A stretch of 64,000 nt of DNA from Paenibacillus sp. LHD-38 (GCF_031157315.1 NZ_JAVIFU010000013.1:1-64000); one strand, 5' to 3'; counted from the stretch's first letter, positions 1-9,739 are shown. Numbers and translations: made by a program. Notes: generated by a model from the letters alone, not told the origin.

Positions 1-1725
1 GCGTCCGCCGTCGGCGTTCGCCTGCGCACCGCGCTCCGCGGCTCCAGCGGCGGCGGTCTCAGCCGCCGCCAGCGCACGGGCTTCCGCGCCCGCAGTCCGC
101 GGCGCGGGCAAAACCGGCCTATCCGGCGCTTCAGGCAGCGCAGCGCCAAGCCGCGCCTGATGCTCGCCTGCTCGCTTCGCAATCGCCGCCAGCGCCTGAA
201 GAGCGCCAGCCTGCGCGCGCAGCGCAGCAAGCTGTGCCTCTGCATCGGCAGCAGCGGCTTCAAATCCCGCCGCTGCATGATCCGCCAGCGCGTCGATAAG
301 CTCTAGCGCCCGCTGGCGATACACTGCCTTCACATCCGCGGCCAAGTCGCGGCTATACGTCATCGTATATTCGTTTCCGATCACCGCTCCGGCTTTTACT
401 CGCGAAATGAGCCAATCTGAATCAGGCAGCCAAGCCAGCTTGCCCGCAAGCTCATCTTCCAACCGCTCGCCGTTAAAGCCGATACGTTCAGCTTCCACGC
501 GCAGCAGATGCTTGACATGCCAATCGATAGACGCGCTGATTAAGCTGTTTAATTCCTCGCTGAAAGCTTGCAGCCTGCGTTCTTGCTCCGCAGCCGTTTT
601 AGCTGCTGCGAACAGCAAGCCTGCCTTAAAGCCCGGTTTGCGGCTCTCCAGAAACGACTGGGCCAAATCCCGCAGTCCTGCCGGCGTAATATTCGCATTA
701 TCCAGCAGCGATTGCAGCTCCTTACGCAGCTGAGCCCGGTAAACCTCTTTTTGCTCGGACAAGCTTTGTAAGAGTGCCTTCAACCTTCCCATTTCAGCTG
801 TCACACGCGCCGCGGCCTCTTCACCGCCAGCCTCCTCAAGCAGCCTTTCACGTTCAGGCTCCGCTTGAAGCTCGCTCCATTTCAAATGGCTGGCAGCCAA
901 ATGGCGCAAGGAAGCGTCAACGCTATAGACGCAAAGCGGCCCTCGAATCATCTGAAGCTGATCCAGCAATTCCATCAGCTGGTCCCACTCCTGATGCGGA
1001 TGCTCCGGCTCGCGCAACGACAAATAAACGATTCCTGCCGGCTCCAAATGCCAAGCATGAAACGCATCCTCAACGCTTTGGCGATAACTGGCGAAAGAAA
1101 GCTCGCGGTCGCGATGCTTATCGATCTGATTTACGATAAAGTATAAGGGCTTACCCCAATCCTTCAGCTGCTTCGCAAAAGAAAAATTGATTTCGGATTG
1201 CACATGGTTATAATCCATAACGTAAAACACGACGTCAGCAAGATGCAGCGCCGATTCTGTAGCCATCCGATGTGCATCGTCGGTGGAATCGATACCAGGC
1301 GTATCTAAAAGCACGGTATGGTTCCCGAGACGCTTGCTTGGATAGACGATAGAGACCGAAGTAAACTGCTCTCCGTCAACGCAATAGCGATCAAGCTCAC
1401 CGATCGGCACCTCCGCTTTGGAGAGAACGCCGTCACGAAGTATCTCAACAGCTGCATAAGCCCGTTCACCGCCGCGGATGGATACCACGTTCGCGCTGGT
1501 CGGAATCGGACTTGAGGGAAGCAGCTTCGCCTCGCATAAACGATTGATCAATGTTGATTTACCCGCCGAAAAATGTCCACAAAAAGCGACAGTAAGCCGA
1601 CCATCGGTCAGCTTACTGTTCAGCTCTTGTGCTTGCTTTGCATGTAAATTATCTCCTGCAGCTGCCATTAAGCCTGCAGCCTCGGATAAAGCTCCCGCTA
1701 TGCTTTGCACCGTTAATTCTGTCAT
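1..1725 (-). CDS. Dynamin family GTPase (partial, C-terminus beyond window)
   Basis: The frame is open from an ATG at 1725 to the window edge, 575 codons, so the C-terminus is missing. The N-terminal GTPase domain is clear: P-loop GHFSAGKST near residue 46, DTPGID (G3) and NQIDKH (G4). This matches bacterial dynamin-like proteins, which remodel or protect membranes; B. subtilis DynA is about 1,190 residues with two GTPase modules. The part nearest the window edge is alanine- and arginine-rich and GC-rich, which could be a helical stalk or inter-module linker. The gene lies just downstream of the small ORF at 1736-2008. Whether it has one or two dynamin modules cannot be decided here. Confidence 0.9.
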   Translation of the reverse strand, partial: MTELTVQSIAGALSEAAGLMAAAGDNLHAKQAQELNSKLTDGRLTVAFCGHFSAGKSTLINRLCEAKLLPSSPIPTSANVVSIRGGERAYAAVEILRDGVLSKAEVPIGELDRYCVDGEQFTSVSIVYPSKRLGNHTVLLDTPGIDSTDDAHRMATESALHLADVVFYVMDYNHVQSEINFSFAKQLKDWGKPLYFIVNQIDKHRDRELSFASYRQSVEDAFHAWHLEPAGIVYLSLREPEHPHQEWDQLMELLDQLQMIRGPLCVYSVDASLRHLAASHLKWSELQAEPERERLLEEAGGEEAAARVTAEMGRLKALLQSLSEQKEVYRAQLRKELQSLLDNANITPAGLRDLAQSFLESRKPGFKAGLLFAAAKTAAEQERRLQAFSEELNSLISASIDWHVKHLLRVEAERIGFNGERLEDELAGKLAWLPDSDWLISRVKAGAVIGNEYTMTYSRDLAADVKAVYRQRALELIDALADHAAAGFEAAAADAEAQLAALRAQAGALQALAAIAKRAGEHQARLGAALPEAPDRPVLPAPRTAGAEARALAAAETAAAGAAERGAQANADGGR

Positions 1726-1735
1726 TTGCTTCTCC

Positions 1736-2008
1736 TTAAACGGCTTGCTCTTCTTCAGACGGCAGGCAAATTTCAAACACGTTGCCGTGCTGCAAAATCA
1801 TGATATTGCGTTCTTTATCACGCATAACAACAACCTCGGGTTTAACGCGCATACGCTCGATATACTGCTCAGGCACGTCGCCGGAGCCGCTTACCGTAAT
1901 GCCTTCCACGACGATGTCCTCATTCTCCTCTGGCGGAGATTCAAGCACCTGCTCATAAATATCGGAAAAAAGCTCAAAATTCTTTGTGTAAACGGAAATA
2001 CAGTTCAT
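1736..2008 (-). CDS. Small conserved-looking protein of unknown function
   Basis: This is a 90-residue soluble protein starting MNCISVYTKNF. Three in-frame ATGs lie at 2017, 2014 and 2008. The ribosome site GAAGG directly abuts the first, and only the third has a normal spacing of 9 nt, so 2008 is chosen. Using 2017 would give 93 residues and an ATGA overlap with the nth stop. There is no signal peptide or membrane segment, and it is rich in acidic residues. It lies between nth and the dynamin gene and is probably cotranscribed with them. I do not recognise a domain. Confidence 0.7.
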   Translation of the reverse strand: MNCISVYTKNFELFSDIYEQVLESPPEENEDIVVEGITVSGSGDVPEQYIERMRVKPEVVVMRDKERNIMILQHGNVFEICLPSEEEQAV

Positions 2009-2013
2009 CGTCA

Positions 2014-2709
2014 TCATCCTTCACTGGCTATTTTAGGTTTTATAATCTTATTTTTTGTTTTAAAGCCTGGCTTCATACGTTGTTTTCCTTCTTTGCACAA
2101 ATCAAGCAGCGGACATATCGGACACTGCGGGCTTTGCGCTTTGCAATGATAGCGGCCAAAAAAGATCAGCCTATGGTGAGTTAAAGTCCATTCCTCGCGC
2201 GGAACAAGCTTCATTAGCTTCTTCTCGACTTCCAGAACCGAATCATCCGCCTTTGCAAATCCTAGCCTCTTTGTCACGCGGTCCACATGCGTATCAACGG
2301 CAATGGCTGGAACGCCAAATGCGTTTGACATGACTACGTTAGCCGTTTTGCGGCCGACGCCTGGCAGCTCGGTCAATCCCTCATGGCTTTCCGGCACTTC
2401 CCCGGCATATTTATCGATGACGATCCGGCATAGCTTTTGTATATTGGAAGCTTTGCTTCGAAACAAGCCGATGCGGCGAATGTCCTGCTCCAGCTCTTCC
2501 AGCGGTACGTTCAAATAATCCTCAGGACGCTTATATTTCTCAAATAAGCCCACCGTCACTTTATTTACCGTTTCATCCGTGCATTGCGCTGATAGCAGCA
2601 CGGCTATCGTAAGCTCAAACGGATTGCTGTGGTTAAGCTCGCAGTGCGCATCTGGAAACATCTCCGCTATGATATCCAGCACATGACGCATTTTCTGTTT
2701 CGCACTCAT
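2014..2709 (-). CDS. nth: Endonuclease III (DNA glycosylase/AP lyase)
   Basis: A 231-residue base-excision repair enzyme that removes oxidised pyrimidines and cleaves abasic sites. Seen: the helix-hairpin-helix LPGVGRKTANVV with the catalytic lysine, the following VDTHVDR with the catalytic aspartate, and a C-terminal iron-sulfur cluster motif C-x6-C-x2-C-x5-C (CKAQSPQC, PIC, LLDLC). The length is normal for the family. In B. subtilis nth follows dnaD directly; here dnaD is about 22 kb away (24494-25174), so that pair has been split. A small ORF follows immediately on the same strand. Confidence 0.97.
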   Translation of the reverse strand: MSAKQKMRHVLDIIAEMFPDAHCELNHSNPFELTIAVLLSAQCTDETVNKVTVGLFEKYKRPEDYLNVPLEELEQDIRRIGLFRSKASNIQKLCRIVIDKYAGEVPESHEGLTELPGVGRKTANVVMSNAFGVPAIAVDTHVDRVTKRLGFAKADDSVLEVEKKLMKLVPREEWTLTHHRLIFFGRYHCKAQSPQCPICPLLDLCKEGKQRMKPGFKTKNKIIKPKIASEG

Positions 2710-2793
2710 CGTCCTCTCTCCTAATCAAACACTATCGTTCAAAGTGTAGCGAAATTTGTCACGCTTCGCAACCGTAATCAAGCACATTCTATA

Positions 2794-2821
2794 AAAAAAC
2801 TGCCCATATGGGCAGTTTTTT
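2794..2821 (-). terminator. Terminator after the SLH protein gene
   Basis: Perfect stem ACTGCCC / GGGCAGT around ATAT, flanked by A7 and T7, so it could act on both strands. On the minus strand it lies about 50 nt after the stop of the SLH gene at 2873 and ends with a run of U. It separates that gene from nth. Confidence 0.85.
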
Positions 2822-2872
2822 CACAAAATTTAAATATCTCTGGCTCAAATTCATGAAATTTCAAGCATTTTG

Positions 2873-5350
2873 CTACTTGACGACCGCAATCGCATAATTT
2901 CTAAAGCCATAGATCGTAATGGCATCGCCCGCCTTAAAAGCGGACACGGCAACGGCATTACCGTTTAAAAAATATTTCGAATTGCTGTTTACGTTAAAAT
3001 AATTCCGGTTGTCTGCGTCCGACACTTTCTCTGTCCAAATTTGTGACGCGGATACATTATAGTTCGAGAAGATGCGGCTCTCGCCAACGGCTACCGAAAT
3101 TTGAGTCTTGTTTGCGGCAGGCTTCTGAACCTCGACATAGTCGCCAACCGTAATCAAGCTGGTAGCCGTGCTCTGAGAAGCGCCTTTGATAGCCACGAAG
3201 CCTGCATCGACGTTATATACGACCGTTTGGCCTGCAAGGTCTATGATCGTAACGCTGCTCGCCGATACGGCTTGTACTTTTCCGAAGGTTGCAGCTATGG
3301 TGCTCGCAGAAGCTGCTTGCTTGCCGATATAGCTAACATTTATGAGCGTTCCCGCTGTAATTTGATCTATCGTCAATTTAGCCCCCGCTTCATTCGTCAG
3401 CTCCGTACTGAGTACAGAAAGGTCAAATGCAGCTGTCATCGCGTTTTTCACACGCAGCTTCTTGCTGCCGGCATCGACGGAAACAACTTCGTACTGGGCA
3501 TTCGAATGTACTTTAATCGCTGCAACCCGGTCCTGCGTATTGTTCAATTCCAATGTCAGCAGATCGCCAGTCTTCAGATCGCTCAACCCTGCGCTTGCTA
3601 TAGCCGAATGCTCAACGTAAGCGGTATTGTAAGGCAAAGCTACCATCGATCCGTTGTCTAAACGAATAGTCATGAGATTGCTTGCCGCGTTCATCGATAC
3701 TAATGATCCAGTATATTTGGTTACGAATTGCAACGATACAATCGTATTGCCTGTATAACTGATTACAATTTTACGGTTAAGCGTCAGCAAATTATAGGCA
3801 GACGAAAGCGATATCGCATTGCCGCTGTATTCAATTCTTGTTTTATCCGTAAAATATAGCGCCTGTGCGTTTCCACCGCTCGCATCAACGATCGTTAACA
3901 GCTTCTTATCATTAACATAGCTGGCAATTTGCGCGCCCGCCAGCATTTTCACATTGCGGTTCACGACTTTAACCTTCGTCACCTTATCGGAATCATTTAG
4001 CGTCAGCTCGACTTGATCGGCTTCTTTGATTAAGTCACCGATAGTCGCGCCGCTCAAGCCGTCTATCTCTACCGTTACCGTGTCTGCCATAAATTTAGAT
4101 ACGAGCGTGGTGCCCTGCATAATCGTAATTAGGTCCCCGCTCGCTCCATAGAACGCACCCTTAACATTCGTTGACGCTGATTGAGGGGCAGCGATGATTT
4201 TCAGCGCTAACGGCGTTTCGCGGAACGAATCCTGCACGATGCTGATCTGGCTGTCTCTTTTGATAGCGGACAGAGCTAGCGCTTTGCCGTCACTGTCTGC
4301 GACAACGAGCTTGTCATCATAAAAAACTTCAACAGGCTTGTCATTTATCCACACATAGATTTTCTTCTCATCAGCAATCACACGATCAAGTGTGCCTGTT
4401 ACGGTTTTGGTATAAACTTTGTCACCCTTCACCTCAACATAAAGCGCTTTTCCATCCTTAGCAATAACAGTTACATCGCCATACTCAAGCAGCTGCTGCT
4501 TCGTAATCGGTGTTTCTGTGTTGTAATGATAAAAAAGCGTGTCCGCGTTGATGGCATAGTTCATTTCCTTTTTGTTGCTGTAGAGCGTTAAAGTTGTATC
4601 TGTCAATCGAGATACGATGCCATCGACCTGTCCTTCATAAGCGACAGGATACAGCTTTTCCGCACGACTGAACATTGTAGCTAGGCTTGCGCGGGTCACG
4701 TTAGCTTTGGGATCAAATTTTACGGTTGTAACGCCCTTCACCAACTCAAGCTTAGCTGCTAGATTTACGTATCCCTTATAGATCGAATTAATTTGGGAGG
4801 CGTCTGAGAAGCCGGAAGCCGTATTTTGCAGCTTCTCCGCTTCCTCCCGTTGGTCTATGGCACGGACCATAAGCTTCGTTACCCATTCACGGGATGCAGG
4901 CTTTGTGCCCCATGCAACTTTAGCGTCTTTGGCAGCAAGCTGATATTCTTCCTCTTGATCAAGCAAGCCTTCTTTGAAGGCCAGTGTTATGTATGCTTTA
5001 AAATAGGCACTGACGGAAAATGAAGCCGGGAAACCGATTATGGCGTCCAAGTCGGCTTTTTTATCTAAACCGGCAAACCGCAGCGCCATCAGAACAGCCT
5101 CTTGCTGGCTCACGTTTTCACTTGGGCGGAATACAAACGCACCGCTTGTTGTCGTATAACCTTCAATGATTTTCTGAAGCGCGAGCTTGGCGATATGCTT
5201 CTCTGCCCAATGACCGCTGGTTACGTCTTTAAACGGTGTCGTTAAGGATGCGGCATGAACTTGTTTTGGGATAATTACGCCGCTCCCTGCCACCAATGAA
5301 AAAGCCAATGCTCCGATCAGTATTTTCTTGCCCGCAAAATGCGTTGTCAT
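2873..5350 (-). CDS. Secreted SLH-domain surface protein
   Basis: An 825-residue exported protein. Residues 1-33 form a signal peptide (basic start, hydrophobic core, VHA-AS cleavage region). Residues about 36-240 contain S-layer homology repeats: PFKDVTSGHWAEKHI, then a second divergent one, then GFSDASQINSIYKGYV. These anchor proteins to pyruvylated secondary cell-wall polymer. The remaining 580 residues are beta-rich, threonine- and valine-rich repeats without a catalytic motif that I recognise. An AGGGGGA ribosome site lies 10 nt before the ATG. It could be a structural surface protein; the function of the C-terminal part is unknown. The amidase and GerMN genes lie upstream on the same strand. 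Confidence 0.88.
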   Translation of the reverse strand: MTTHFAGKKILIGALAFSLVAGSGVIIPKQVHAASLTTPFKDVTSGHWAEKHIAKLALQKIIEGYTTTSGAFVFRPSENVSQQEAVLMALRFAGLDKKADLDAIIGFPASFSVSAYFKAYITLAFKEGLLDQEEEYQLAAKDAKVAWGTKPASREWVTKLMVRAIDQREEAEKLQNTASGFSDASQINSIYKGYVNLAAKLELVKGVTTVKFDPKANVTRASLATMFSRAEKLYPVAYEGQVDGIVSRLTDTTLTLYSNKKEMNYAINADTLFYHYNTETPITKQQLLEYGDVTVIAKDGKALYVEVKGDKVYTKTVTGTLDRVIADEKKIYVWINDKPVEVFYDDKLVVADSDGKALALSAIKRDSQISIVQDSFRETPLALKIIAAPQSASTNVKGAFYGASGDLITIMQGTTLVSKFMADTVTVEIDGLSGATIGDLIKEADQVELTLNDSDKVTKVKVVNRNVKMLAGAQIASYVNDKKLLTIVDASGGNAQALYFTDKTRIEYSGNAISLSSAYNLLTLNRKIVISYTGNTIVSLQFVTKYTGSLVSMNAASNLMTIRLDNGSMVALPYNTAYVEHSAIASAGLSDLKTGDLLTLELNNTQDRVAAIKVHSNAQYEVVSVDAGSKKLRVKNAMTAAFDLSVLSTELTNEAGAKLTIDQITAGTLINVSYIGKQAASASTIAATFGKVQAVSASSVTIIDLAGQTVVYNVDAGFVAIKGASQSTATSLITVGDYVEVQKPAANKTQISVAVGESRIFSNYNVSASQIWTEKVSDADNRNYFNVNSNSKYFLNGNAVAVSAFKAGDAITIYGFRNYAIAVVK

Positions 5351-5394
5351 AAGTTGATATTCCCCCTGATTGTTTGTGTTGATTTAAGCAGAAC

Positions 5395-5430
5395 GGCTTC
5401 GCCGTCCTAAAATAAGGACGGAGCGAAGCC
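5395..5430 (-). other. Intergenic stem-loop between GerMN and SLH genes
   Basis: Imperfect inverted repeat: arms GGCTTCGCCGTCCT and AGGACGGAGCGAAGCC with a 6-nt loop and a 2-nt bulge. On the minus strand it follows the GerMN stop (5446) but has only a weak U tract (GTTCTGCTT). It may be a weak terminator, an mRNA processing hairpin, or a dispersed palindrome. Confidence 0.5.
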
Positions 5431-5445
5431 ATCAGTGTTATTGCA

Positions 5446-5985
5446 TTATTCCTTGTTCATCGGATGCTCAAGTTCAACATGTCCCATTAGCGTTTCGATC
5501 TCCGCTCCATCGACCAAAAGTTCAATAGATTTCACAAAATCGAATTGGAACAACGTTTTCTTGAGCGTTTCAATGACGAACATTTCTCCAGGAGCGCCAA
5601 GACGGGCTTCATCCGGCAAATGGATGTCAAGCGTAACGAGTCCGTCAGCAAGCTCTACGGTTTTGACTTCAATCGGTTTCCATAGGGACAAAGCATTCTC
5701 ACCCGCATCCTTCTGTAATTCGGCAATTGCCGCTTTCACCAAATCGGACTCTGTTTCATAGTTAAGCTTAACTGGCTGTTCAACTGTTTCAAGCAGCTCG
5801 GCATCGGTTAAATAAATAATAGCTTCTTTCTCGTTCAATACGGGTGTTGGTTCCGGGGTAGGCGAAGCGGTTGGCGCTGCCGTGCTTCCCAGGTTACTAT
5901 CTGGCTTGCCCTGTACACCACAGCCTACGATCGCAGCAGATAAAATGATGACAGCAAGCAGCCCGCGTGCTTTGAAATTTTTCAT
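5446..5985 (-). CDS. GerMN-domain lipoprotein
   Basis: The product is 179 residues from the ATG at 5985, which sits 9 nt after AGGTG. The longer frame begins with a GTG inside that ribosome site and is unlikely. The N-terminus is a lipoprotein signal with a lipobox ending AAIVGC, followed by a Pro/Thr/Glu-rich linker. Residues about 60-165 match the GerMN (sporulation and spore germination) domain: YLTDAELLETV, then alternating strands ending with VDGAEIETLMGHV. Such proteins are anchored outside the membrane. It is separated by 19 nt from the amidase stop and is probably cotranscribed with it, suggesting a cell-wall or spore-envelope role. Confidence 0.85.
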   Translation of the reverse strand: MKNFKARGLLAVIILSAAIVGCGVQGKPDSNLGSTAAPTASPTPEPTPVLNEKEAIIYLTDAELLETVEQPVKLNYETESDLVKAAIAELQKDAGENALSLWKPIEVKTVELADGLVTLDIHLPDEARLGAPGEMFVIETLKKTLFQFDFVKSIELLVDGAEIETLMGHVELEHPMNKE

Positions 5986-6004
5986 TACACTGAACACCTG
6001 CTTT

Positions 6005-7420
6005 CTATTTAACTTTTAAATATTCTTTGATTCCGGCTACCATTTCTGCAGCAATACGGTTCTGGGCTGCATCGTCAAACAACATTTTCGCATCGACTGA
6101 GTTAGATAAGAATCCTGCTTCAATCAGAACCGCAGGCATCGTCGTTTGCTTGATCACTTTGTAGGCCTCTTTCTTGAGACCGCGATCTTTGATCTTGGTG
6201 CCTGCAATCAAGTGTTTGTGAATGATTGCGGCAAAAGCTTTGCTATTTTCACGATAATAATAAGTCTCTGCGCCCGAAGCTGCAGCAGCTCCGCTATTTG
6301 CATGAATCGACATAAATAAATCCGCTTTAAGATTCTCGGCAAATTTGACACGCTCGTCCAAGGAAGGATAAGTATCTCCCGTTCTCGTAAAATGAGCTTT
6401 AATTTTAGTTTCTTTATTGAGCAGCGCTTTCATCTTCAAAGCAACACTCAAATTAAATTCCTTCTCCCATTTGTTCAATACGCTTTTCGCACCGGGATCT
6501 GAACCCCCATGACCGGGGTCAATCACGATATCGAAAACATCATCGGAAACTGGCGGTTTTTCCGGATCAATGATGACCGGCGGATCAACCGGAAGTGTCG
6601 GATCGACAGGAACATCCGTAATGGGCATCAGTTTTAACTGGAACTTGCCCAAATCCTCTGTCATTACGTAGCCTGTATTATCCGCAATCAGGATAACCAA
6701 ACGCGCGGTAGCCGGGGTTTTCGAAAATAAGGAATAACGGAACCCTTGCAAATAAGTGCTGTCTGTAACATTGACCTCAAACTGCCCGTTCACAAACTGT
6801 CCGCTCAAAAGTGGTGAATAATCCGTATTTGGAAAATCAAATACGATTCGCTTCGGATTATCCAGCAGCAAAGGCTTGTTAGCTTTGACTACGCCTTCAT
6901 AGTTAATGCTAATCGTACTCTCGCCGCTATAAGCCACTTCCGTAATCATTCCTGCTGATTCTACGGGTGCAGTTGGATCAGTCGGTTCCTTCGGCTGCTC
7001 GTACATATGTACTTCTTTCTCCGTAGTTTTCCATTCGACATTCAAGCCGAACTGTTCGCCAATAAAGCGAAGCGGAACTAAAGTCGTACCTTTAATGATT
7101 GATGCCGTGGTATCCATTTGAACCATTTGGCCATTAACTAGCGCAACATTGTCATTCATTTTGAGCTTGATGACATTATTGCCGTGCGTGACCGTCGCTG
7201 TTTTGGCCGTATTGTCCCAGACAATTTGATAGCCGAGGCCTTCTGATACCGTCCGCACCGGTACGACTGTCGCATTGTTGATGATTTGCGGATTGACATC
7301 AGATTTTAGCTGCTGACCATTCAAAAAAAGCTTTGGGACGACCTCTGCAGCTTGTCCTACAGTGGCGAACATCGTGAAAAAAACCGACATAAACAACAAC
7401 ATGGATACAAATCTTTTCAT
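6005..7420 (-). CDS. N-acetylmuramoyl-L-alanine amidase with AMIN and copper-amine-oxidase-like N-domain
   Basis: A 471-residue secreted hydrolase. There is a signal peptide (residues 1-24), then a copper-amine-oxidase N-like domain (about 28-140, LFLNGQQLKSDVNPQI and VPLRFIGEQFG), an AMIN-type beta domain (about 155-265), a proline-rich linker, and a C-terminal Amidase_3 domain (about 295-470). Zinc and catalytic residues are visible in IDPGHGGSDPG, KEFNLSVA, SIHANSG and LIEAGFLSN. It cleaves the amide between MurNAc and L-Ala in peptidoglycan. The start has GAGGTGG just upstream. It heads a likely operon with the GerMN lipoprotein. Confidence 0.95.
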   Translation of the reverse strand: MKRFVSMLLFMSVFFTMFATVGQAAEVVPKLFLNGQQLKSDVNPQIINNATVVPVRTVSEGLGYQIVWDNTAKTATVTHGNNVIKLKMNDNVALVNGQMVQMDTTASIIKGTTLVPLRFIGEQFGLNVEWKTTEKEVHMYEQPKEPTDPTAPVESAGMITEVAYSGESTISINYEGVVKANKPLLLDNPKRIVFDFPNTDYSPLLSGQFVNGQFEVNVTDSTYLQGFRYSLFSKTPATARLVILIADNTGYVMTEDLGKFQLKLMPITDVPVDPTLPVDPPVIIDPEKPPVSDDVFDIVIDPGHGGSDPGAKSVLNKWEKEFNLSVALKMKALLNKETKIKAHFTRTGDTYPSLDERVKFAENLKADLFMSIHANSGAAAASGAETYYYRENSKAFAAIIHKHLIAGTKIKDRGLKKEAYKVIKQTTMPAVLIEAGFLSNSVDAKMLFDDAAQNRIAAEMVAGIKEYLKVK

Positions 7421-7522
7421 TTCCCACCTCGATGACTGAAATTGCCCGCATCGAATGAGTGCATTCGACTTTTACAGACTAAATTATAGACGCAGCTTGT
7501 CAGAAAAAGTTGCGTTTAAAGG

Positions 7523-7565
7523 AAAAAAGAGGACGATTCGCCCATACAGGCAAAATCGTCCTCTT
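7523..7565 (-). terminator. Terminator after leuCD
   Basis: A 12-bp stem AAGAGGACGATT / AATCGTCCTCTT, followed on the minus strand by a U run, beginning about 13 nt after the leuD stop. Confidence 0.9.
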
Positions 7566-7577
7566 AGTTTCGTTTGC

Positions 7578-8177
7578 TTAAACTAGACGAGCGGCGTGTT
7601 TTTGCTCGTAAGCTGTAATTTTATCCTCGTGTTGAAGCGTCAATCCGATATCATCAAGCCCTTGCAGCAAAAATTGACGACGATGCTCATCAAGGTCAAA
7701 TGCGATCGTTAAGCCATGCTCATCGGAAAGCTGTTTGTTTTCCAGGTCAACTGTCAGCTTGTAGCCAACAAATTTTGCAGTGCGCTGGAAAATCTCTTCA
7801 ACTTGCTCTTCGCTAAGCTTGATTGGCAAAATACCGTTTTTAAAGCAGTTATTATAGAAAATATCCGCATAAGACGGAGCAATAATTACTTTGTAACCAT
7901 AATCAAGAATTGCCCATGGCGCGTGCTCACGTGAGGATCCGCAGCCGAAGTTTGCACGGGATACAAGGACGGAAGCTCCCTCGTAGCGCGGTTTGTTTGG
8001 TTCGAACTCAGGATTTACGTTGCCGCTCTCGTCAAAACGCCATTCAAAAAATAAAAATTGACCAAAGCCGCTGCGCTCGATGCGCTTTAAAAATTGTTTA
8101 GGTATGATTGCATCAGTGTCGACATTGACCCGGTCGACCGGGGCGACGATGCCTGTAAGTTGTTTAAACGGTTCCAT
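7578..8177 (-). CDS. leuD: 3-isopropylmalate dehydratase small subunit
   Basis: A 199-residue subunit of isopropylmalate isomerase in leucine biosynthesis, which interconverts 2- and 3-isopropylmalate with LeuC. Recognised by DTDAIIPKQFLKRIERSGFG near the N-terminus and the swivelling-domain signature NFGCGSSREHAPWAI. It lies 28 nt after leuC on the same strand, with AGGGG 10 nt before the ATG. The length is as expected. Confidence 0.97.
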   Translation of the reverse strand: MEPFKQLTGIVAPVDRVNVDTDAIIPKQFLKRIERSGFGQFLFFEWRFDESGNVNPEFEPNKPRYEGASVLVSRANFGCGSSREHAPWAILDYGYKVIIAPSYADIFYNNCFKNGILPIKLSEEQVEEIFQRTAKFVGYKLTVDLENKQLSDEHGLTIAFDLDEHRRQFLLQGLDDIGLTLQHEDKITAYEQKHAARLV

Positions 8178-8205
8178 ATCGGTTATACCCCTCTCTCGCG
8201 TTCAA

Positions 8206-9621
8206 TTAGTTCAACACTTCGGATTTAATTTCCCAATCGCGTACATCTGTGAAATGACCTTTAACTGCCGCAGCAACTGCCATTGCAGGAGATACAAGAT
8301 GCGTACGTCCGCCGCGTCCTTGACGTCCTTCAAAGTTACGGTTGGAAGTAGATGCGCAGCGCTCGCCTGGTTTCAATACGTCAGGATTCATCGCTAGACA
8401 CATCGAGCAGCCCGCATCACGCCATTCAAAGCCTGCTTCTGTGAAGATTTTGTCGAGGCCCTCTTTCTCCGCTTGAATTTTTACGCGGCCTGAACCTGGA
8501 ACGACGATAGCTGTAACGCGGTCGCTTACCTTGTAGCCTCTAGCAATTTCAGCTGCAGCGCGCAAATCTTCAATACGGCCATTCGTGCAAGAGCCGATAA
8601 ACACATAATCAATTGCAATTTCATTCATTGGTGTACCTGGCTTCAGATCCATATACTCAAGAGCTGCTTCAGCCGCTTTACGCTCATTTTCTGTTGGAAG
8701 ATCAGCAGGGAAAGGAACCTTCGCCGTGATGTTCGTACCCATACCTGGGCTAGTACCCCAAGTCACTTGCGGAATTAGAGCGTCAACATCGAAGTGAACG
8801 ACTGTATCATACTCAGCACCTTCATCCGTTGTAAGCAGTTTCCAAGCTTCAACCGCTTCATCGAAGTTAGCAGGCGCATATTGACGGCCGCGAAGGTAAT
8901 TAAAAGTTGTTTCGTCCGGAGCAATAAGACCAGCGCGAGCGCCTGCTTCAATGGACATGTTACAAACGGTCATACGCTCTTCCATAGTTAAGCTGGTAAT
9001 AGCCTCACCAGTGAATTCAATAACATAGCCGGTTGCGAAATCTGTACCGTATTGAGCAATAACGCCTAGAATTAAATCTTTTGCCGTCACGCCCGGTTTG
9101 CGTGTGCCGTTGAAACGAACCTCCAGCGTTTTTGCTTTCGATTGCTGCAAGCACTGGGTTGCCATAACATGTTCAACCTCGCTCGTGCCGATACCGAACG
9201 CCAAAGCGCCGAATGCGCCGTGAGTCGAAGTATGGCTGTCGCCGCAAACGATTGTTTTACCCGGATGCGTAAGTCCAAGCTCAGGTCCCATAACGTGAAC
9301 GACACCTTGGTCGATGCTGTCAAGATCAAACAGCTTTACGCCAAAATCTTTACAGTTTTGAGTTAGAGTATCAATTTGCTGCTTGGAGATCGGATCCGTA
9401 ATATTAAAACGATCCTTTGTTGGTACGTTATGATCCATCGTAGCGAAAGTAAGATCCGGACGACGAACTTTGCGGCCGGATAGGCGCAGGCCTTCAAATG
9501 CTTGCGGCGACGTTACTTCGTGAACGAGCTGCAAATCGATATAAATAACGCTTGGCTTGCCTTCTTCTTGATTAATGACGTGATTATCCCAAATCTTCTC
9601 AAACATTGTCTTTTTCGTCAT
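8206..9621 (-). CDS. leuC: 3-isopropylmalate dehydratase large subunit
   Basis: A 471-residue aconitase-family subunit that carries the 4Fe-4S cluster. The ligands are visible in GSCTNGR and in [12 protein letters not shown] (CxxC); the substrate loop [20 protein letters not shown] is intact. The longest frame starts at a GTG (9630), but GGGGTGA lies 5 nt before the ATG at 9621, giving the family-typical [11 protein letters not shown] start. It forms a two-gene unit with leuD. leuA and leuB are not in the window. The divergent LysR gene and a dyad near 9723-9739 suggest local regulation, which is inferred. Confidence 0.97.
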   Translation of the reverse strand: MTKKTMFEKIWDNHVINQEEGKPSVIYIDLQLVHEVTSPQAFEGLRLSGRKVRRPDLTFATMDHNVPTKDRFNITDPISKQQIDTLTQNCKDFGVKLFDLDSIDQGVVHVMGPELGLTHPGKTIVCGDSHTSTHGAFGALAFGIGTSEVEHVMATQCLQQSKAKTLEVRFNGTRKPGVTAKDLILGVIAQYGTDFATGYVIEFTGEAITSLTMEERMTVCNMSIEAGARAGLIAPDETTFNYLRGRQYAPANFDEAVEAWKLLTTDEGAEYDTVVHFDVDALIPQVTWGTSPGMGTNITAKVPFPADLPTENERKAAEAALEYMDLKPGTPMNEIAIDYVFIGSCTNGRIEDLRAAAEIARGYKVSDRVTAIVVPGSGRVKIQAEKEGLDKIFTEAGFEWRDAGCSMCLAMNPDVLKPGERCASTSNRNFEGRQGRGGRTHLVSPAMAVAAAVKGHFTDVRDWEIKSEVLN

Positions 9622-9672
9622 TATATTCACCCCATCGTTTCATGAAATCTTCTGCGTTTCTTAACTGAACCT

Positions 9673-9702
9673 ACTATAGCATTTCTTTCTTCATTGAACC
9701 AA
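9673..9702 (-). promoter_or_regulatory. Putative leuCD promoter
   Basis: On the minus strand TTGGTT (-35, 9697-9702) and TATAGT (-10, 9673-9678) are separated by 18 nt, about 50 nt before the leuC start. The match is moderate. The inverted repeat at 9713-9739 lies directly upstream of the -35 element. Confidence 0.45.
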
Positions 9703-9712
9703 GATATAATAT

Positions 9713-9739
9713 CTATAACGTCTATAGGTAATAACTATA
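9713..9739. promoter_or_regulatory. Candidate LysR-type operator between leuC and the LysR gene
   Basis: TATAG-N7-CTATA (9723-9739) is a perfect dyad of the T-N11-A type bound by LysR-family proteins. It overlaps a second dyad CTATA-N5-TATAG (9713-9727). It lies in the divergent region between leuC and the LysR gene, a typical autoregulatory position. Binding is inferred. Confidence 0.5.

Noticed and set aside
1478..2149. Open frame of 223 codons on the + strand
   Set aside because: It is antisense to the dynamin gene, the small ORF and nth, has no ribosome site, and its translation lacks domain features. The opposite strand has clear family motifs.
3101..3661. Open frame of 186 codons on the + strand inside the SLH gene
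   Set aside because: It is antisense to a well-supported exported protein; low-complexity coding DNA often leaves such frames. No start signal.
5395..5430. Hairpin as a further copy of the 100-nt repeat
   Set aside because: It shares only a short GGCT-CGCCGTCC-like segment with the repeat's 5' hairpin and lacks the rest, so the similarity is probably chance.
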